Assembly (NCBI RefSeq): GCF_900177325.1
Contig: NZ_FXBL01000004.1
Coordinates: 1-64,000, forward strand
DNA: 64,000 nt
DNA from: Mesorhizobium australicum
Lineage (GTDB): Bacteria; Pseudomonadota; Alphaproteobacteria; Rhizobiales; Rhizobiaceae
Direction of reading: 5' to 3'
A program made the translations under genes and the position numbers. This document shows positions 27,691 to 36,360 of this stretch, one piece after another. Position 1 is the first letter of the stretch, and each line of letters opens with the position of its first letter. The notes under the pieces were generated by a model. That model ran no database searches, was not told where the DNA came from, and saw nothing but the letters and a program-made list of their open reading frames with translations.

Positions 27691-27868
27691 ACGGGCCAGA
27701 GGTGGATTATTTCGCGGCGAGATTGTGTCAAAGCGATCACCAATATCACGTCGCTTTCATCATGCGTGAAGCTGCGTGATGAGCCCGCCGCCCTCTTTCC
27801 GGGATTAGATATTGATTTCGTTCGGCGAAAGCGCGACCTTGTCACTCAACTGTCACGGAGTGGAGCGG

Positions 27869-28255
27869 ATGGTCGAACGCAGCGCCGGCGGGGAGGGCGA
27901 TGACGACTCCGTAATATTGATTCCGCTGTCGGACGTGCGCCGCCAGCGAATGGACATCCCGGTAACGTTCGACAGGCGCGAACTCGATCTGATTCTCAGG
28001 CTTTACGGACGGATGGTCGCCGCCAACGAATGGCGTGACTACGCCATCGACCACATGAGCGACCGGGCCGTCTTCTCGGTCTTCCGACGCACCAGCGAGA
28101 CCCCGCTCTACAGGATCGTCAAGGACCCGTCGCTGGCCCGCCGCCAAGGCGCCTATTCGGTCGTCGCGGCCTCGGGCATGATCCTGAAGCGCGGCCACGA
28201 ACTGGCCCGCGTGCTGACCGTCTTCGACAAGACGCTGAAGCTGGTGGAAGCCTAA
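27869..28255 (+). CDS. DUF2794 protein
   Basis: A 128-aa cytosolic protein of the DUF2794 family, conserved in alphaproteobacteria and of unknown function. The core reads VTFDRRELDLILRLYGRMVAANEWRDYAID, followed by PLYRIVKDPSLARRQGAYSVV. The ATG at 27869 follows GGAG and gives MVERSAGG; a longer frame beginning at 27812 is less likely. The gene runs divergently from the small RNA upstream. Confidence 0.85.
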   Translation: MVERSAGGEGDDDSVILIPLSDVRRQRMDIPVTFDRRELDLILRLYGRMVAANEWRDYAIDHMSDRAVFSVFRRTSETPLYRIVKDPSLARRQGAYSVVAASGMILKRGHELARVLTVFDKTLKLVEA

Positions 28256-28310
28256 GTTGTTAGGACAGCTTAGCTTCCAAGCGCTCGAGGATGCCAAGCG
28301 CCGCCTTCAT

Positions 28311-28448
28311 CCGTCATTCCGGGTCCGCGGAGCGGAACCCGGAATTCAGAGCACCGCCCTGCGAGGCTGACTTCGCGGCGACAGGGCGCGAGGGACCAGA
28401 CGTTGGCGATCTGGATTCCGGTTCCGCTCCGCGGCCCCGGAATGACGG
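28311..28448. repeat. Palindromic intergenic repeat of rhizobial type
   Basis: A 138-base element whose ends CCGTCATTCCGGG and CCCGGAATGACGG are near-perfect inverted arms extending about 40 bases each (28311-28350 and 28410-28448), separated by about 60 bases. GGAGCGGAACCCGGAATT and its counterpart are within the arms. It looks like the small dispersed palindromes (MITE or REP-like) common in rhizobial spacers. No coding capacity. It lies between the convergent DUF2794 and acetyltransferase genes. Confidence 0.8.
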
Positions 28449-28490
28449 CTTACGTGTTGCCGACTTCGATCTCCCGTTGCCCCATACAAG

Positions 28491-29045
28491 CTAGACCATC
28501 CGCCCGGGAAGCGATTCGGGATCGGGCGGCAGATCCTTGCCGCCGTTCATCGTCAGCTGCATGAAGACGGTGTCGAGCCAGCGGCCGTGCTTGTAGCCTG
28601 AGCCTTCCAGCACGCCGGCATGACGGAAACCCGCCTTCTCGTGCAGGCGTATGGAGGCGAGGTTGCGCTCTCCGTCGCCGATCACTGCCGCGATCTGTCG
28701 GAAGCCGAGCCGGGTGCATTCCGCGACGAGCCGCGCGAGCAGCAGGCTGCCGATGCCTTTTCCCTGCGATTCGGGCGCGAGATAGATCGAATCCTCGACC
28801 ATGAAGCGATAGGCGCGGCGCGGCCTGAACGGCCCGGCATAGGCATAGCCGAGGATGGTGTTGCCCTCCGCGGCGACGAAATACGGATACCCGGCCGAGA
28901 CGAGACCCTGATAGCGGCTTCGCATCTCCTCGAGGCTGGGCGCCTCCAGCTCGTAGCTCGCCGCGCCATGCGTTACCGCATCGGCGTAGATGGCGGCGAT
29001 CGCAGGCAGGTCGTCGGGCATGGCGGGACGGATGTCGAGGGTCAT
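28491..29045 (-). CDS. GNAT N-acetyltransferase, phosphinothricin acetyltransferase-like
   Basis: Predicted acetyl-CoA-dependent N-acetyltransferase of 184 aa. It starts MTLDIRPAMPDDLPAIAAIY, has YAGPFRPRRAYRFMVEDSIY and the acetyl-CoA loop ESQGKGIGSLLL, and ends with GFRHAGVLEGSGYKHGRWLD, all typical of the Pat/Bar branch. Related enzymes acetylate phosphinothricin, methionine sulfoximine or methionine sulfone. The ATG at 29045 is chosen as the conserved start; an upstream in-frame stretch is discarded. Confidence 0.85.
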   Translation of the reverse strand: MTLDIRPAMPDDLPAIAAIYADAVTHGAASYELEAPSLEEMRSRYQGLVSAGYPYFVAAEGNTILGYAYAGPFRPRRAYRFMVEDSIYLAPESQGKGIGSLLLARLVAECTRLGFRQIAAVIGDGERNLASIRLHEKAGFRHAGVLEGSGYKHGRWLDTVFMQLTMNGGKDLPPDPESLPGRMV

Positions 29046-29090
29046 GGCGCTTTCCACGATTGGCTCGCCCGCGATACCGCATCCCGCGGG

Positions 29091-29118
29091 CAAAAGAAAA
29101 GGGCGGCCGAAGCCGCCC
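29091..29118 (-). terminator. Intrinsic terminator after the BI-1 gene
   Basis: On the minus strand GGGCGGC-TTCG-GCCGCCC (29118-29101) is followed by TTTTCTTTTG, a UUCG tetraloop stem with a U-rich tail. It lies about 25 bases past the stop of the Bax-inhibitor-1-like gene. Confidence 0.9.
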
Positions 29119-29142
29119 TTTCCGAAGTCCGGTCCGCTTTCG

Positions 29143-29919
29143 TTACTCGCGGTTGCCGAGGAACGACAGCAGGAACGAGAACAGGTTGATGAAGTCGAGA
29201 TAGAGCGTCAGCGCGCCCATGATGGCCTTGCGGCCGGCGACCAGCACTTCGTCACCCTCGAAATACATCTCCTTGATCTTCTGCGTGTCGTAGGCCGTCA
29301 GGCCTGCGAAGATCAGCACGCCGATCGCCGAGATCGCGAACTGCAGCGCCGGCGAGGCGAGGAAGATGTTCACGATCATCGCGATGATCAGGCCGAACAC
29401 GCCCATGATCAGGAACGAGCCCATGCCGGTCAGGTCGCGCTTGGTCGTATAGCCGAACAGCGAGAGCGCGCCGAACGAGGCCGCCGTGATGAAGAAGGTC
29501 TGCACGATCGAGGCCGAGGTGTAGACCAGGAAGATCGACGACAGCGACAGGCCCATCAGCGCGGCGAAGACCCAGAACATCGTCTGAGCCGCCGAGACCG
29601 ACAGCGTGTGGATGCGCGCGCTCAGGAAGAAGACCATGCCGAGCGGGGCGAGCATCACGACCCAGCGCAGCGGCGAGCCGTAGAGAGCGGTGCCGAGCGC
29701 GGTCAGCATCTTGCCGTTGCCGAGGGTGGCCGCGGCGGCGGCGGGATCATTGGTGGTGGCGAGCATCATCGTGCCGAGCGCCGCCAGACCGGTAATCGCG
29801 AGCCCGAGCGCCATAAGGTTGTAAACCTTGAGCATATAGGCGCGCAGGCCCTCGTCGATGCCGGTGTCGACGCGGGTGCCCGCGCCGGCACGCATCTGGT
29901 AGTTCCGAAGGTCAGCCAT
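29143..29919 (-). CDS. Bax inhibitor-1/YbhL family inner membrane protein
   Basis: A 258-aa protein with seven hydrophobic helices, matching the BI-1/YccA/YbhL family. Characteristic features are GLRAYMLKVYNLMALGLAITG near the start, FGALSLFGYTTKRDLTGMGSF, and the C-terminal DTQKIKEMYFEGDE ... GALTLYLDFINLF segment. Bacterial members are thought to be calcium-leak or protease-interacting membrane proteins, but the role here is unproven. The gene has its own terminator and a structured 5' leader. Confidence 0.92.
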   Translation of the reverse strand: MADLRNYQMRAGAGTRVDTGIDEGLRAYMLKVYNLMALGLAITGLAALGTMMLATTNDPAAAAATLGNGKMLTALGTALYGSPLRWVVMLAPLGMVFFLSARIHTLSVSAAQTMFWVFAALMGLSLSSIFLVYTSASIVQTFFITAASFGALSLFGYTTKRDLTGMGSFLIMGVFGLIIAMIVNIFLASPALQFAISAIGVLIFAGLTAYDTQKIKEMYFEGDEVLVAGRKAIMGALTLYLDFINLFSFLLSFLGNRE

Positions 29920-29939
29920 AGGAGTTCCTCTTTGCTACT

Positions 29940-29994
29940 GCCCCGTCGGGTGTCGGTTCGCGGCGATCCGCGCTCCAGGCTCCGCTGGCGGGGC
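29940..29994 (-). promoter_or_regulatory. Structured leader of the BI-1 gene (ybhL motif candidate)
   Basis: On the minus strand the leader just before the ribosome binding site can fold as an outer GCCCCG/CGGGGC stem (29994-29989 with 29945-29940) enclosing a CGCGG-ATCG-CCGCG hairpin (29972-29959). A conserved cis-regulatory RNA called the ybhL motif has been described upstream of this gene family in Rhizobiales. I recognise the setting but cannot test the consensus. Confidence 0.4.
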
Positions 29995-30016
29995 TCCAGC
30001 ATGCCTACGGCGTAAT

Positions 30017-30075
30017 ATGATCATTCTTCGTGTCGGTAACAAGGCCCGTTACGAGGCGACACGCCCTGTGATCAT
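30017..30075. other. Three-tiered hairpin between ABC permease and BI-1 genes
   Basis: Nested inverted repeats: ATGATCA/TGATCAT (30017-30023 and 30069-30075), GTGTCG/CGACAC (30030-30035 and 30057-30062) and GTAAC/GTTAC (30036-30040 and 30048-30052). It lies just past the permease stop on the minus strand. No U-run follows on either strand, so it could be a processing site, a weak terminator or an operator. Confidence 0.6.
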
Positions 30076-30095
30076 ACAAAGTAGTAAAAATGCGC

Positions 30096-32657
30096 TCACA
30101 GTTCGCGGAGGACGGGTGCGGCCTTCTGTCCGAGGATGCGCCACGTGCCCGCCAGGCCGATCCCGACGGTCAGCAGCAACGCGAACAGAACGGTTCCGAC
30201 AGCCACCTCCGGCAGAAAGCTCGACGGCAGGGTCATGATCCGCGCCACGACGAACCAGGCGGCGACGCCGCCGGCGAGCAGGGCGAAGACCGCGGTGGCG
30301 AGCCCGATGAGCATATATTCGAGCGAAAACGCCCCGATCAGCGTACCGCGCGTCGCGCCGAGCATCTTCAGCACGACGGCATCATGAACCCGGGCGCGAT
30401 TCCCCGCCGCCAGCGCCCCGGCAAGGACCAGCACGGAGGCAATCAAAGCCACGGCCGCGGCGGCGCGGATCGCAACGCCGAGCTGTCCGATCAGCCGGTT
30501 GACGATGTCGAGCGCGTCCTTGACGCGCACCGTCGTCACTCCCGGAAACGCCCGCGTCACCTCGTTCAGGATGCGTGCCTCTTCCGCAGCGCTCGCCTTC
30601 CGGTCGAGCAGGGTCGCCAGCCAGGCGTGCGGCGCACCGGCGAAGGCGTTGGGCGAGAAGACCATCACGAAGTTGATGCCCATCGATTCCCATTCAACCT
30701 GGCGCAGGTTGGCGATGCGGGCCGTGACGTTGCGCCCGAGCACGTTGACCGTGACCGTGTCGCCGATCTTCAGGCCGATCTCGCCGGCTTCCTCGGCCGA
30801 GAACGACACCAGCGGCTCGCCGGAATAATCCTTCGGCCACCATTGGCCGGCGCTCAGCGTCGCGTTTTCCGGCACTGTCTCGGAGTAGGTGATGCCCCGG
30901 TCGCCGCGCAGGACCCACTGGCCCTCCGGCGGCACCTCGATCTTCTGCACGTCGACGCCGTTCAGCTCGATGACGCGCCCGCGCAGCATCGGCACCTTGG
31001 TCAGCGTGCCCTCGGGCGAAGCCTGCGAAACAAGTGTGCTGAACCGGTCGACATCGGCGGGCTGGATGTCGACGAAGAAAAAGTTCGGCGCCCGCTCCGG
31101 CAGGTTGCCGGCGATCTGGCGGCGCAGATTGCCGTCGATCAGGGCGAGCGTCACGAGCAGGGTCAGGCCGAGGCCAAGCGACAGCACGACCGACGGCGTG
31201 AGTGCGCCCGGCCGATGGATGTTGCCGATGGCAAGGCGCAGCGGCGTGGAGCGCACGGCGGGAGCGCGGCGCGCCAGCCATTGCACCAGCTCTGCGACGC
31301 TGCGCAGGACGATGAAGGCGAACACCGCCGCGCCGACGAAGATCAGCGCGATCAGACGATCGGAGGAGAACCATATCGCCAGGCCTGCGAGCAGGACGGC
31401 AATGCCACCCGCCGCGAGCAGATACGGCAGCCGCGGCAGCCCGCGACCTTCTAGCCCCAGTTCGCGGAAGAGCGCTGTCGCCGGGATATCGCGCGCCCGC
31501 CCAAGCGGCAGGACCGCAAAAGCGAGCGTGACGAGAACGCCGAACACCACAGCCATTACAAGGGCATCCGGATAGACGCCTCCTTCCGCCGGAACCGGGA
31601 TGACGGAAGACAATGCGGCGCTTGCCGCGAACGGCATGGCAATGGCGATGCCGAGACCGATCAATATGCCGATCGCCGCGACGATCATCACCTGGACGAG
31701 ATAGACAGAGAACACGAACCCGCCGGAGGCGCCGACACTCTTCAGCGTGGCGATCACGCCGCGCTTGGCGTCGAGATGCGCGCGCACCGCATTGGCCACG
31801 CCGACGCCGCCGACCACGAGCGCGGTCAGGCCGACCAAGGTCAGGAACTGCGAGAACCGCTCGACATTGCTGGAGAGCGAAGGGGCCGCATTGGCGCGCG
31901 AGCGGATGCTCCAGCCGGCCTGCGGAAAGTCTGTCTTGGCCCTATCCGAGATGACTTTTATGTCTGCCTCTGTCGCTCCGGCAGGCAGCTTGAGCTTGTA
32001 GCCATGCTCGACCAGGCTGCCCGGCTGAATCAGGCCGGACGCCCTCAAACCGTCCATCGACACCATCAGGCGAGGGGCGAAGCCGAAGCCTTCGGAGACG
32101 AGATCGGGCTCGTCGACGATGCGGGCGCGCAATTCGAAGGTCGCACCGCCGAGCCTGATGCGCGCACCGTCGGACAGCTTGAGCTGGTCGAACAGGAGGT
32201 CGGGCGCGGCGGCGCCCCAGATGCCGTTGCGTTCGCCGAACAGATCGTCATGCGAGAGCGCGGGCTGTGTCGCCAGGGAGCCGTAGAGGGGATAGGCGCC
32301 ATCGACCGCCTTCACCTCCACGAGCGTCTGGTCGGAACCATCCTCCAGCCGGGCCATCGAACGCATGCCGGCGCTGACCGCGAGATCGCCTTGCGCCTTC
32401 AGGAAGGCAAGCTCCTTGTCGGACGCTTCGCGCTGCATGAGGTTGAACCGCATGTCGGCGCCAAGCAGCGTCTGGCCCTGGCTCGCGACCGACGAGGTAA
32501 TCGCGCGGGCAACGGAGTTCACGCCGCCAATGGCGCCGACGCCGAGCGCGATGCAGGTGATGAAGATGAAGAAGCCTTTCAACCCGCCGCGCATCTCGCG
32601 CAAGGCGAAACGGAAGGCCAGGCGCAGCGATTGCGCAGACGCCGAACTCGCCTTCAT
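30096..32657 (-). CDS. ABC transporter permease, FtsX-like (YbbP type)
   Basis: An 853-aa inner membrane protein with about ten helices in two FtsX-like blocks and large periplasmic loops, the layout of YbbP-type permeases. The N-terminus [21 protein letters not shown] is cytoplasmic then membrane-spanning. MacB/FtsX blocks recur near [21 protein letters not shown] and [19 protein letters not shown]. It overlaps the upstream ATPase gene by 4 bases (ATGA), forming a transporter pair. Related pairs are thought to move lipids or lipoproteins; substrate unknown here. Confidence 0.9.
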   Translation of the reverse strand: MKASSASAQSLRLAFRFALREMRGGLKGFFIFITCIALGVGAIGGVNSVARAITSSVASQGQTLLGADMRFNLMQREASDKELAFLKAQGDLAVSAGMRSMARLEDGSDQTLVEVKAVDGAYPLYGSLATQPALSHDDLFGERNGIWGAAAPDLLFDQLKLSDGARIRLGGATFELRARIVDEPDLVSEGFGFAPRLMVSMDGLRASGLIQPGSLVEHGYKLKLPAGATEADIKVISDRAKTDFPQAGWSIRSRANAAPSLSSNVERFSQFLTLVGLTALVVGGVGVANAVRAHLDAKRGVIATLKSVGASGGFVFSVYLVQVMIVAAIGILIGLGIAIAMPFAASAALSSVIPVPAEGGVYPDALVMAVVFGVLVTLAFAVLPLGRARDIPATALFRELGLEGRGLPRLPYLLAAGGIAVLLAGLAIWFSSDRLIALIFVGAAVFAFIVLRSVAELVQWLARRAPAVRSTPLRLAIGNIHRPGALTPSVVLSLGLGLTLLVTLALIDGNLRRQIAGNLPERAPNFFFVDIQPADVDRFSTLVSQASPEGTLTKVPMLRGRVIELNGVDVQKIEVPPEGQWVLRGDRGITYSETVPENATLSAGQWWPKDYSGEPLVSFSAEEAGEIGLKIGDTVTVNVLGRNVTARIANLRQVEWESMGINFVMVFSPNAFAGAPHAWLATLLDRKASAAEEARILNEVTRAFPGVTTVRVKDALDIVNRLIGQLGVAIRAAAAVALIASVLVLAGALAAGNRARVHDAVVLKMLGATRGTLIGAFSLEYMLIGLATAVFALLAGGVAAWFVVARIMTLPSSFLPEVAVGTVLFALLLTVGIGLAGTWRILGQKAAPVLREL

Positions 32658-33346
32658 GCGCTCACAGCCATCGGCGGCGTTTCGATCCGCCCCGAGCGGA
32701 TGGCGATCTGGCGCTGGCAGCGCGCGGCGAGCGCCGGGTCGTGGGTGACGAGCACCAGCGTCATGCCGCGCTCGCGCGCCTTGGCGAAAAGGAGGTCGGC
32801 GATATGCCGGCCGGTCGCCTGGTCGAGATTGCCGGTCGGCTCGTCGGCGATGAGGATGGAGGGCGTCGGCGCCAGCGCGCGCGCGATTGCGACGCGCTGC
32901 TGCTCTCCGCCCGAGAGCTGTCCGGGATAGTGCCGGATCCGCTCTCCGAGCCCGACCGCTGCGAGCTCGCGCTCGGCGATCGCGAACGCGTCGGCGACAC
33001 CTGCCAGCTCCAGCGGAACGGCGACGTTCTCCAGCGCCGTCATATTGGGGATGAGGTGGAACGACTGGAAGACGATCCCGACATTGCGGCCCCGGAAGCG
33101 GGCGATCTCGTCCTCGCTGCGGCCGTTGAGCGTCTCGCCCGCGATGCGCACCGTGCCGCCGTCCACGCCTTCGAGGCCGGCGAGCACCATCAGCAGCGTC
33201 GACTTGCCGGAGCCGGACGGGCCGACGATGCCGACCGCCTCGCCGCGCGCCACAGCCAGGCTGATCCCGCGCAGCACATGAACGCGGGACGCACCCTGGC
33301 CGAGGGTCAGCGAGACGTCCTCGAGTTCGATAACGGCTTCTGTCAC
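32654..33346 (-). CDS. ABC transporter ATPase (YbbA/LolD type)
   Basis: A 230-aa ATPase partner of the FtsX-like permease. Walker A is GPSGSGKST, the signature is [15 protein letters not shown] and Walker B is [12 protein letters not shown], with the H-loop in LVTHDPALA. The gene diverges from the arylesterase gene; this ybbA-ybbP-tesA arrangement is common in proteobacteria and suggests lipid-related roles. Confidence 0.92.
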   Translation of the reverse strand: MTEAVIELEDVSLTLGQGASRVHVLRGISLAVARGEAVGIVGPSGSGKSTLLMVLAGLEGVDGGTVRIAGETLNGRSEDEIARFRGRNVGIVFQSFHLIPNMTALENVAVPLELAGVADAFAIAERELAAVGLGERIRHYPGQLSGGEQQRVAIARALAPTPSILIADEPTGNLDQATGRHIADLLFAKARERGMTLVLVTHDPALAARCQRQIAIRSGRIETPPMAVSA

Positions 33347-33407
33347 GGCGGATCAGTCCTATATGGAGGTCTGTCGGGCAGGTCGGGGCTCATATGGGAA
33401 ACGTGCG

Positions 33408-34034
33408 ATGGCATTCAAACAGGTGAAACGCGCTTTTTGCATTGCACTATTTTGTGTTGTCGCATGGGCCGCGCCGGCAACGGCGGAAACGTTCAGGGTC
33501 GTCGGCTTCGGCGACAGCCTGATGGCCGGCTACAATCTCGGCCCCAACGAGGGCTTTCCGCAGAAACTTGAGGCGGCGCTGAAGGCGCGCGGCCACAACG
33601 TTGCCGTGGCGAATGCAGGCGTGTCGGGCGACACGACCTCGGGCGGCCTGTCGCGGCTCGACTGGTCGGTGCCGGACGGTACGGATCTCGTGATCCTCGA
33701 GCTTGGCGCGAACGACATGCTGCGCGGCCTGCCGCCGCAGATCACCGAAGACAACCTCGACCGGATGATGGCCTCGCTCAAGGCACGCGGCATCGGCATC
33801 GTCCTGGTCGGTATGCTCGCAGCCCCCAATCTCGGGCCCGACTACGCGACCGCCTTTAACGGAATCTATCCGAAGCTGGCGGCGAAATACGACGTGCCGC
33901 TCGTTCCGTTCTTCCTCGACGGGGTGGCGGCAAACCCTTCGCTGCAGCTCGATGACGGCCTCCATCCCAATGCCGCCGGCGTGGACCGGATGGTCGAAGG
34001 AGCGCTGCCAATCATCGAGCCGCTGATCAGGTGA
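33408..34034 (+). CDS. tesA: SGNH-family arylesterase/acyl-CoA thioesterase (TesA-like)
   Basis: Periplasmic GDSL/SGNH hydrolase of 208 aa. A signal peptide (CIALFCVVAWAAPATA) precedes the nucleophile block GFGDSLMAGYNL. Block III is GANDMLRG and the catalytic Asp/His lie in LDDGLHPNAAGVD. E. coli TesA hydrolyses acyl-CoA and aryl esters. The ATG at 33408 is favoured because it gives a normal signal peptide. Divergent from the ABC transporter pair. Confidence 0.9.
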   Translation: MAFKQVKRAFCIALFCVVAWAAPATAETFRVVGFGDSLMAGYNLGPNEGFPQKLEAALKARGHNVAVANAGVSGDTTSGGLSRLDWSVPDGTDLVILELGANDMLRGLPPQITEDNLDRMMASLKARGIGIVLVGMLAAPNLGPDYATAFNGIYPKLAAKYDVPLVPFFLDGVAANPSLQLDDGLHPNAAGVDRMVEGALPIIEPLIR

Positions 34035-34131
34035 CGTTCCGCGAGGTCGCGGCGGGCGGGAAATAATCGCTTGCCCGGTTGGCCATTCGATGATTCGCTG
34101 CAATGCGAGATCGAATCGAGGAGGTGCCATC

Positions 34132-34716
34132 ATGCCCCGTCTGTTCACCGCCCTCGAGATCCCGCGCGACGCCGCGCTGTCGCTTTCCCTCCTTCGCGGA
34201 GGGATTCCCGGCGCACGCTGGATCGATGTCGAGAACTACCATCTCACGCTCCGCTTCATCGGCGATGTCGAAGGCCATGTGGCCGACGAGGTCGCCAACG
34301 CGCTGGACCGGGTGCGCAGGCCCTCCTTCGATCTGACATTGTCCGGCGTCGGCGCCTTCGGGTCCAAGAAGCCGCACTCGATCTATGCCGGCGTGATACC
34401 CTCTCCCGAGCTCAACGCGCTGCAGGGCGAGATCGACCGCATCTGCACCCGCGTCGGCGCGCCGTCGGATCAGCGCAAGTTCGTGCCTCATGTGACGCTT
34501 GCCCGCCTGCGCAACGGCAATGACGGCGAAGTGGCCCGCTATCTGTCGGCACGGGGGAATTTCGCCGCCATGCCGTTCCGAGTGTCGCGATTCGTGCTGA
34601 TGTCGTCTCGCGATTCGGTCGGCGGCGGCCCCTACATCGTCGAAGAGGCCTGGCCGCTGGGCATGGTGGACACGCGGCCGGCCGGCCGGCCCGACGCCGT
34701 GCGGATCATGCGATAG
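34132..34716 (+). CDS. thpR: RNA 2',3'-cyclic phosphodiesterase
   Basis: A 194-aa enzyme of the 2H phosphoesterase family (2'-5' RNA ligase type). The two catalytic HxTx motifs are HLTL (His37, Thr39) and HVTL. The ATG at 34132 follows GAGGAGG and yields the usual N-terminus MPRLFTALEIP. It hydrolyses 2',3'-cyclic phosphates on RNA ends. The neighbours are not functionally linked in an obvious way. Confidence 0.9.
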   Translation: MPRLFTALEIPRDAALSLSLLRGGIPGARWIDVENYHLTLRFIGDVEGHVADEVANALDRVRRPSFDLTLSGVGAFGSKKPHSIYAGVIPSPELNALQGEIDRICTRVGAPSDQRKFVPHVTLARLRNGNDGEVARYLSARGNFAAMPFRVSRFVLMSSRDSVGGGPYIVEEAWPLGMVDTRPAGRPDAVRIMR

Positions 34717-34785
34717 CGGCTGGACTGTTCCCGCGCTGCCGGCGCACTATCTCTGCCCGAAGCGGATCGTCTGAAGGAGGATCGG

Positions 34786-35085
34786 ATGGCGAGGGATCTT
34801 CTGGCAACGGACGAACTGGCCGAGGCGGTCGCTAAGCTGCCCGGCTGGTCGGTCGCGAAGGACGGCCTGTCGATCGGACGCACCTTCGAGTTCCGCAACT
34901 TCAGCGAGGCCTTCGCCTTCATGACGCGGACCGCGCTGGCGGCGGAGAAGATGGACCACCATCCCGACTGGTCGAACGTCTACAAGACGGTGAAGGTGAC
35001 GCTCTCCACGCATGACCGGGGCGGCGTGACCGAACTCGACATCGAGCTTGCGAGGCGGATGAGCCGCTATGCGGACGCGGATTGA
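34786..35085 (+). CDS. phhB: 4a-Hydroxytetrahydrobiopterin dehydratase
   Basis: Small 99-aa pterin-4a-carbinolamine dehydratase. The active-site motif AEKMDHHPDWSNVYKTVKVTL is intact, with three histidine/aspartate positions typical of PCD. It recycles tetrahydrobiopterin or acts in other pterin chemistry; no phenylalanine hydroxylase gene is in the window. Its end overlaps a frame of the next gene only if an unlikely early start is used there. Confidence 0.93.
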   Translation: MARDLLATDELAEAVAKLPGWSVAKDGLSIGRTFEFRNFSEAFAFMTRTALAAEKMDHHPDWSNVYKTVKVTLSTHDRGGVTELDIELARRMSRYADAD

Positions 35086-35131
35086 AATCGCCCGTGCGCT
35101 ACCCACATTTTCCGGCAAGGAGAATGCCGGG

Positions 35132-35503
35132 ATGAAGCAGATCGACATCGAAGAGGTACTGGCGCCTGGCGACGCGGAAGAGACCGGCCGCCGCGAGAAG
35201 CGTGTCCGGCTGGAGTTCTGGCGCACTGCCAAGCGCGCCGCGCGCCATGTTCCGTTCATGGACGAGCTGGTCGCAGCCTATTATTGCGCGCTCGACCCGA
35301 AGACGCCGTTCCGCGTTCGCGGCACCTTGCTGGCCGCGCTCGCCTACTTCGTCCTGCCGCTCGACTTCATCCCCGATTTCCTCGTCGGCTTCGGTTTTAC
35401 CGACGATGTGGCCGTGCTGACCGCGGCGATCACCGCCATCCGATCGCATATCAAGCCGGCGCACCGGATCGCGGCAAAGAAGTCGCTTGCCGAGGTCGAC
35501 TAG
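35132..35503 (+). CDS. YkvA/DUF1232 membrane-associated protein
   Basis: A 123-aa protein with the DUF1232 core TPFRVRGTLLAALAYFVLPLDFIPDF, one or two hydrophobic stretches and a LVGFGFTDDVAVL segment. YkvA-like proteins are of unknown function. The ATG at 35132 has an AAGGAG ten bases upstream and avoids the overlap with the pterin dehydratase gene that a start at 35069 would need. Confidence 0.85.
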   Translation: MKQIDIEEVLAPGDAEETGRREKRVRLEFWRTAKRAARHVPFMDELVAAYYCALDPKTPFRVRGTLLAALAYFVLPLDFIPDFLVGFGFTDDVAVLTAAITAIRSHIKPAHRIAAKKSLAEVD

Positions 35504-35741
35504 GCCCAAGGTCAAACTCTTGCCGCTTTCCTACCCCTCTTTCGGGCACGGCAAGGGCGCGGGGCCTGCAGTCGCGATGAATTTGCGCCAATGAGGCGCT
35601 CCGCACCGGGTTGGGTCCGGAAACGGTCGGGTGGTAACCCTTTCGTAACCTGGATTTAATCAAATTGTATCAGATGCGTCGGCGACGGCACGTTTCCGGG
35701 GACGCGTTTCCGGCGCTTGGCACGAATTGCGGCAGGACAAT

Positions 35742-36248
35742 ATGCACAAGACACTCCCCTTCCTGATTGCCGGCGCGATGCTCGCTGCGGGCGGTATCGC
35801 GCAGGCGCAGAACATCGCCAAGATCGGCCAGAAGGGCGATTGGGCGCTCTATTCCTACAACGACGAGAAGGGCAAGGTCTGCTACACGCTGACCATCCCG
35901 ACCGACAAGCAGCCTCCTTCGCTCGACCACGGCAAGTCGATGTATTTCGTCGTTTCGCAGAAGCCCGGCCAGAATGTGAGCTTCGAGCCGCAGTTCAACG
36001 CCTCCTACAATTTCCAGGAGAACTCGAAGGTCGAGGTGACGGTCGGCGACAAGAAGTTCGCCATGTTCACCAAGGGCAACCGCGCCTGGGTGGAGAACGC
36101 CGCCGAGGAGCCGGCGCTGATCGCCGCGATGCGCGCAGGCGCCGACATGAAGGTGGCCGCCAAGTCGGGCCGCGGCAATCCGACCAGCTACGTCTTCTCG
36201 CTGAAAGGCATCTCGGCGGCTTTGACCGACATCTCGAACTGCAAGTAA
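35742..36248 (+). CDS. Invasion-associated locus B (IalB) family protein
   Basis: Exported 168-aa protein. The signal peptide [21 protein letters not shown] is followed by an IalB-type beta-rich domain with [19 protein letters not shown] and [14 protein letters not shown]. IalB of Bartonella aids entry into erythrocytes, but the family is widespread in non-pathogenic rhizobia and function there is unknown. The ATG at 35742 is preferred over one 5 codons earlier. A hairpin terminator candidate follows. Confidence 0.8.
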   Translation: MHKTLPFLIAGAMLAAGGIAQAQNIAKIGQKGDWALYSYNDEKGKVCYTLTIPTDKQPPSLDHGKSMYFVVSQKPGQNVSFEPQFNASYNFQENSKVEVTVGDKKFAMFTKGNRAWVENAAEEPALIAAMRAGADMKVAAKSGRGNPTSYVFSLKGISAALTDISNCK

Positions 36249-36271
36249 TCCTGCTTTTTCCAGCATTGCGG

Positions 36272-36295
36272 GCCGCCATCGTGACGGATGGCGGC
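36272..36295 (+). terminator. Hairpin terminator candidate after ialB-like gene
   Basis: GCCGCCATC (36272-36280) pairs with GATGGCGGC (36287-36295) across a 6-base loop, 23 bases after the stop. The tail TCTTGTGTT is only moderately T-rich, so termination may be partial and read into rlmN. Confidence 0.6.
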
Positions 36296-36360
36296 TCTTG
36301 TGTTATCTGGCGCCGGACGATGCGGATGCCTATCTCCGCGAAAACGGCTTTTCGACACCA

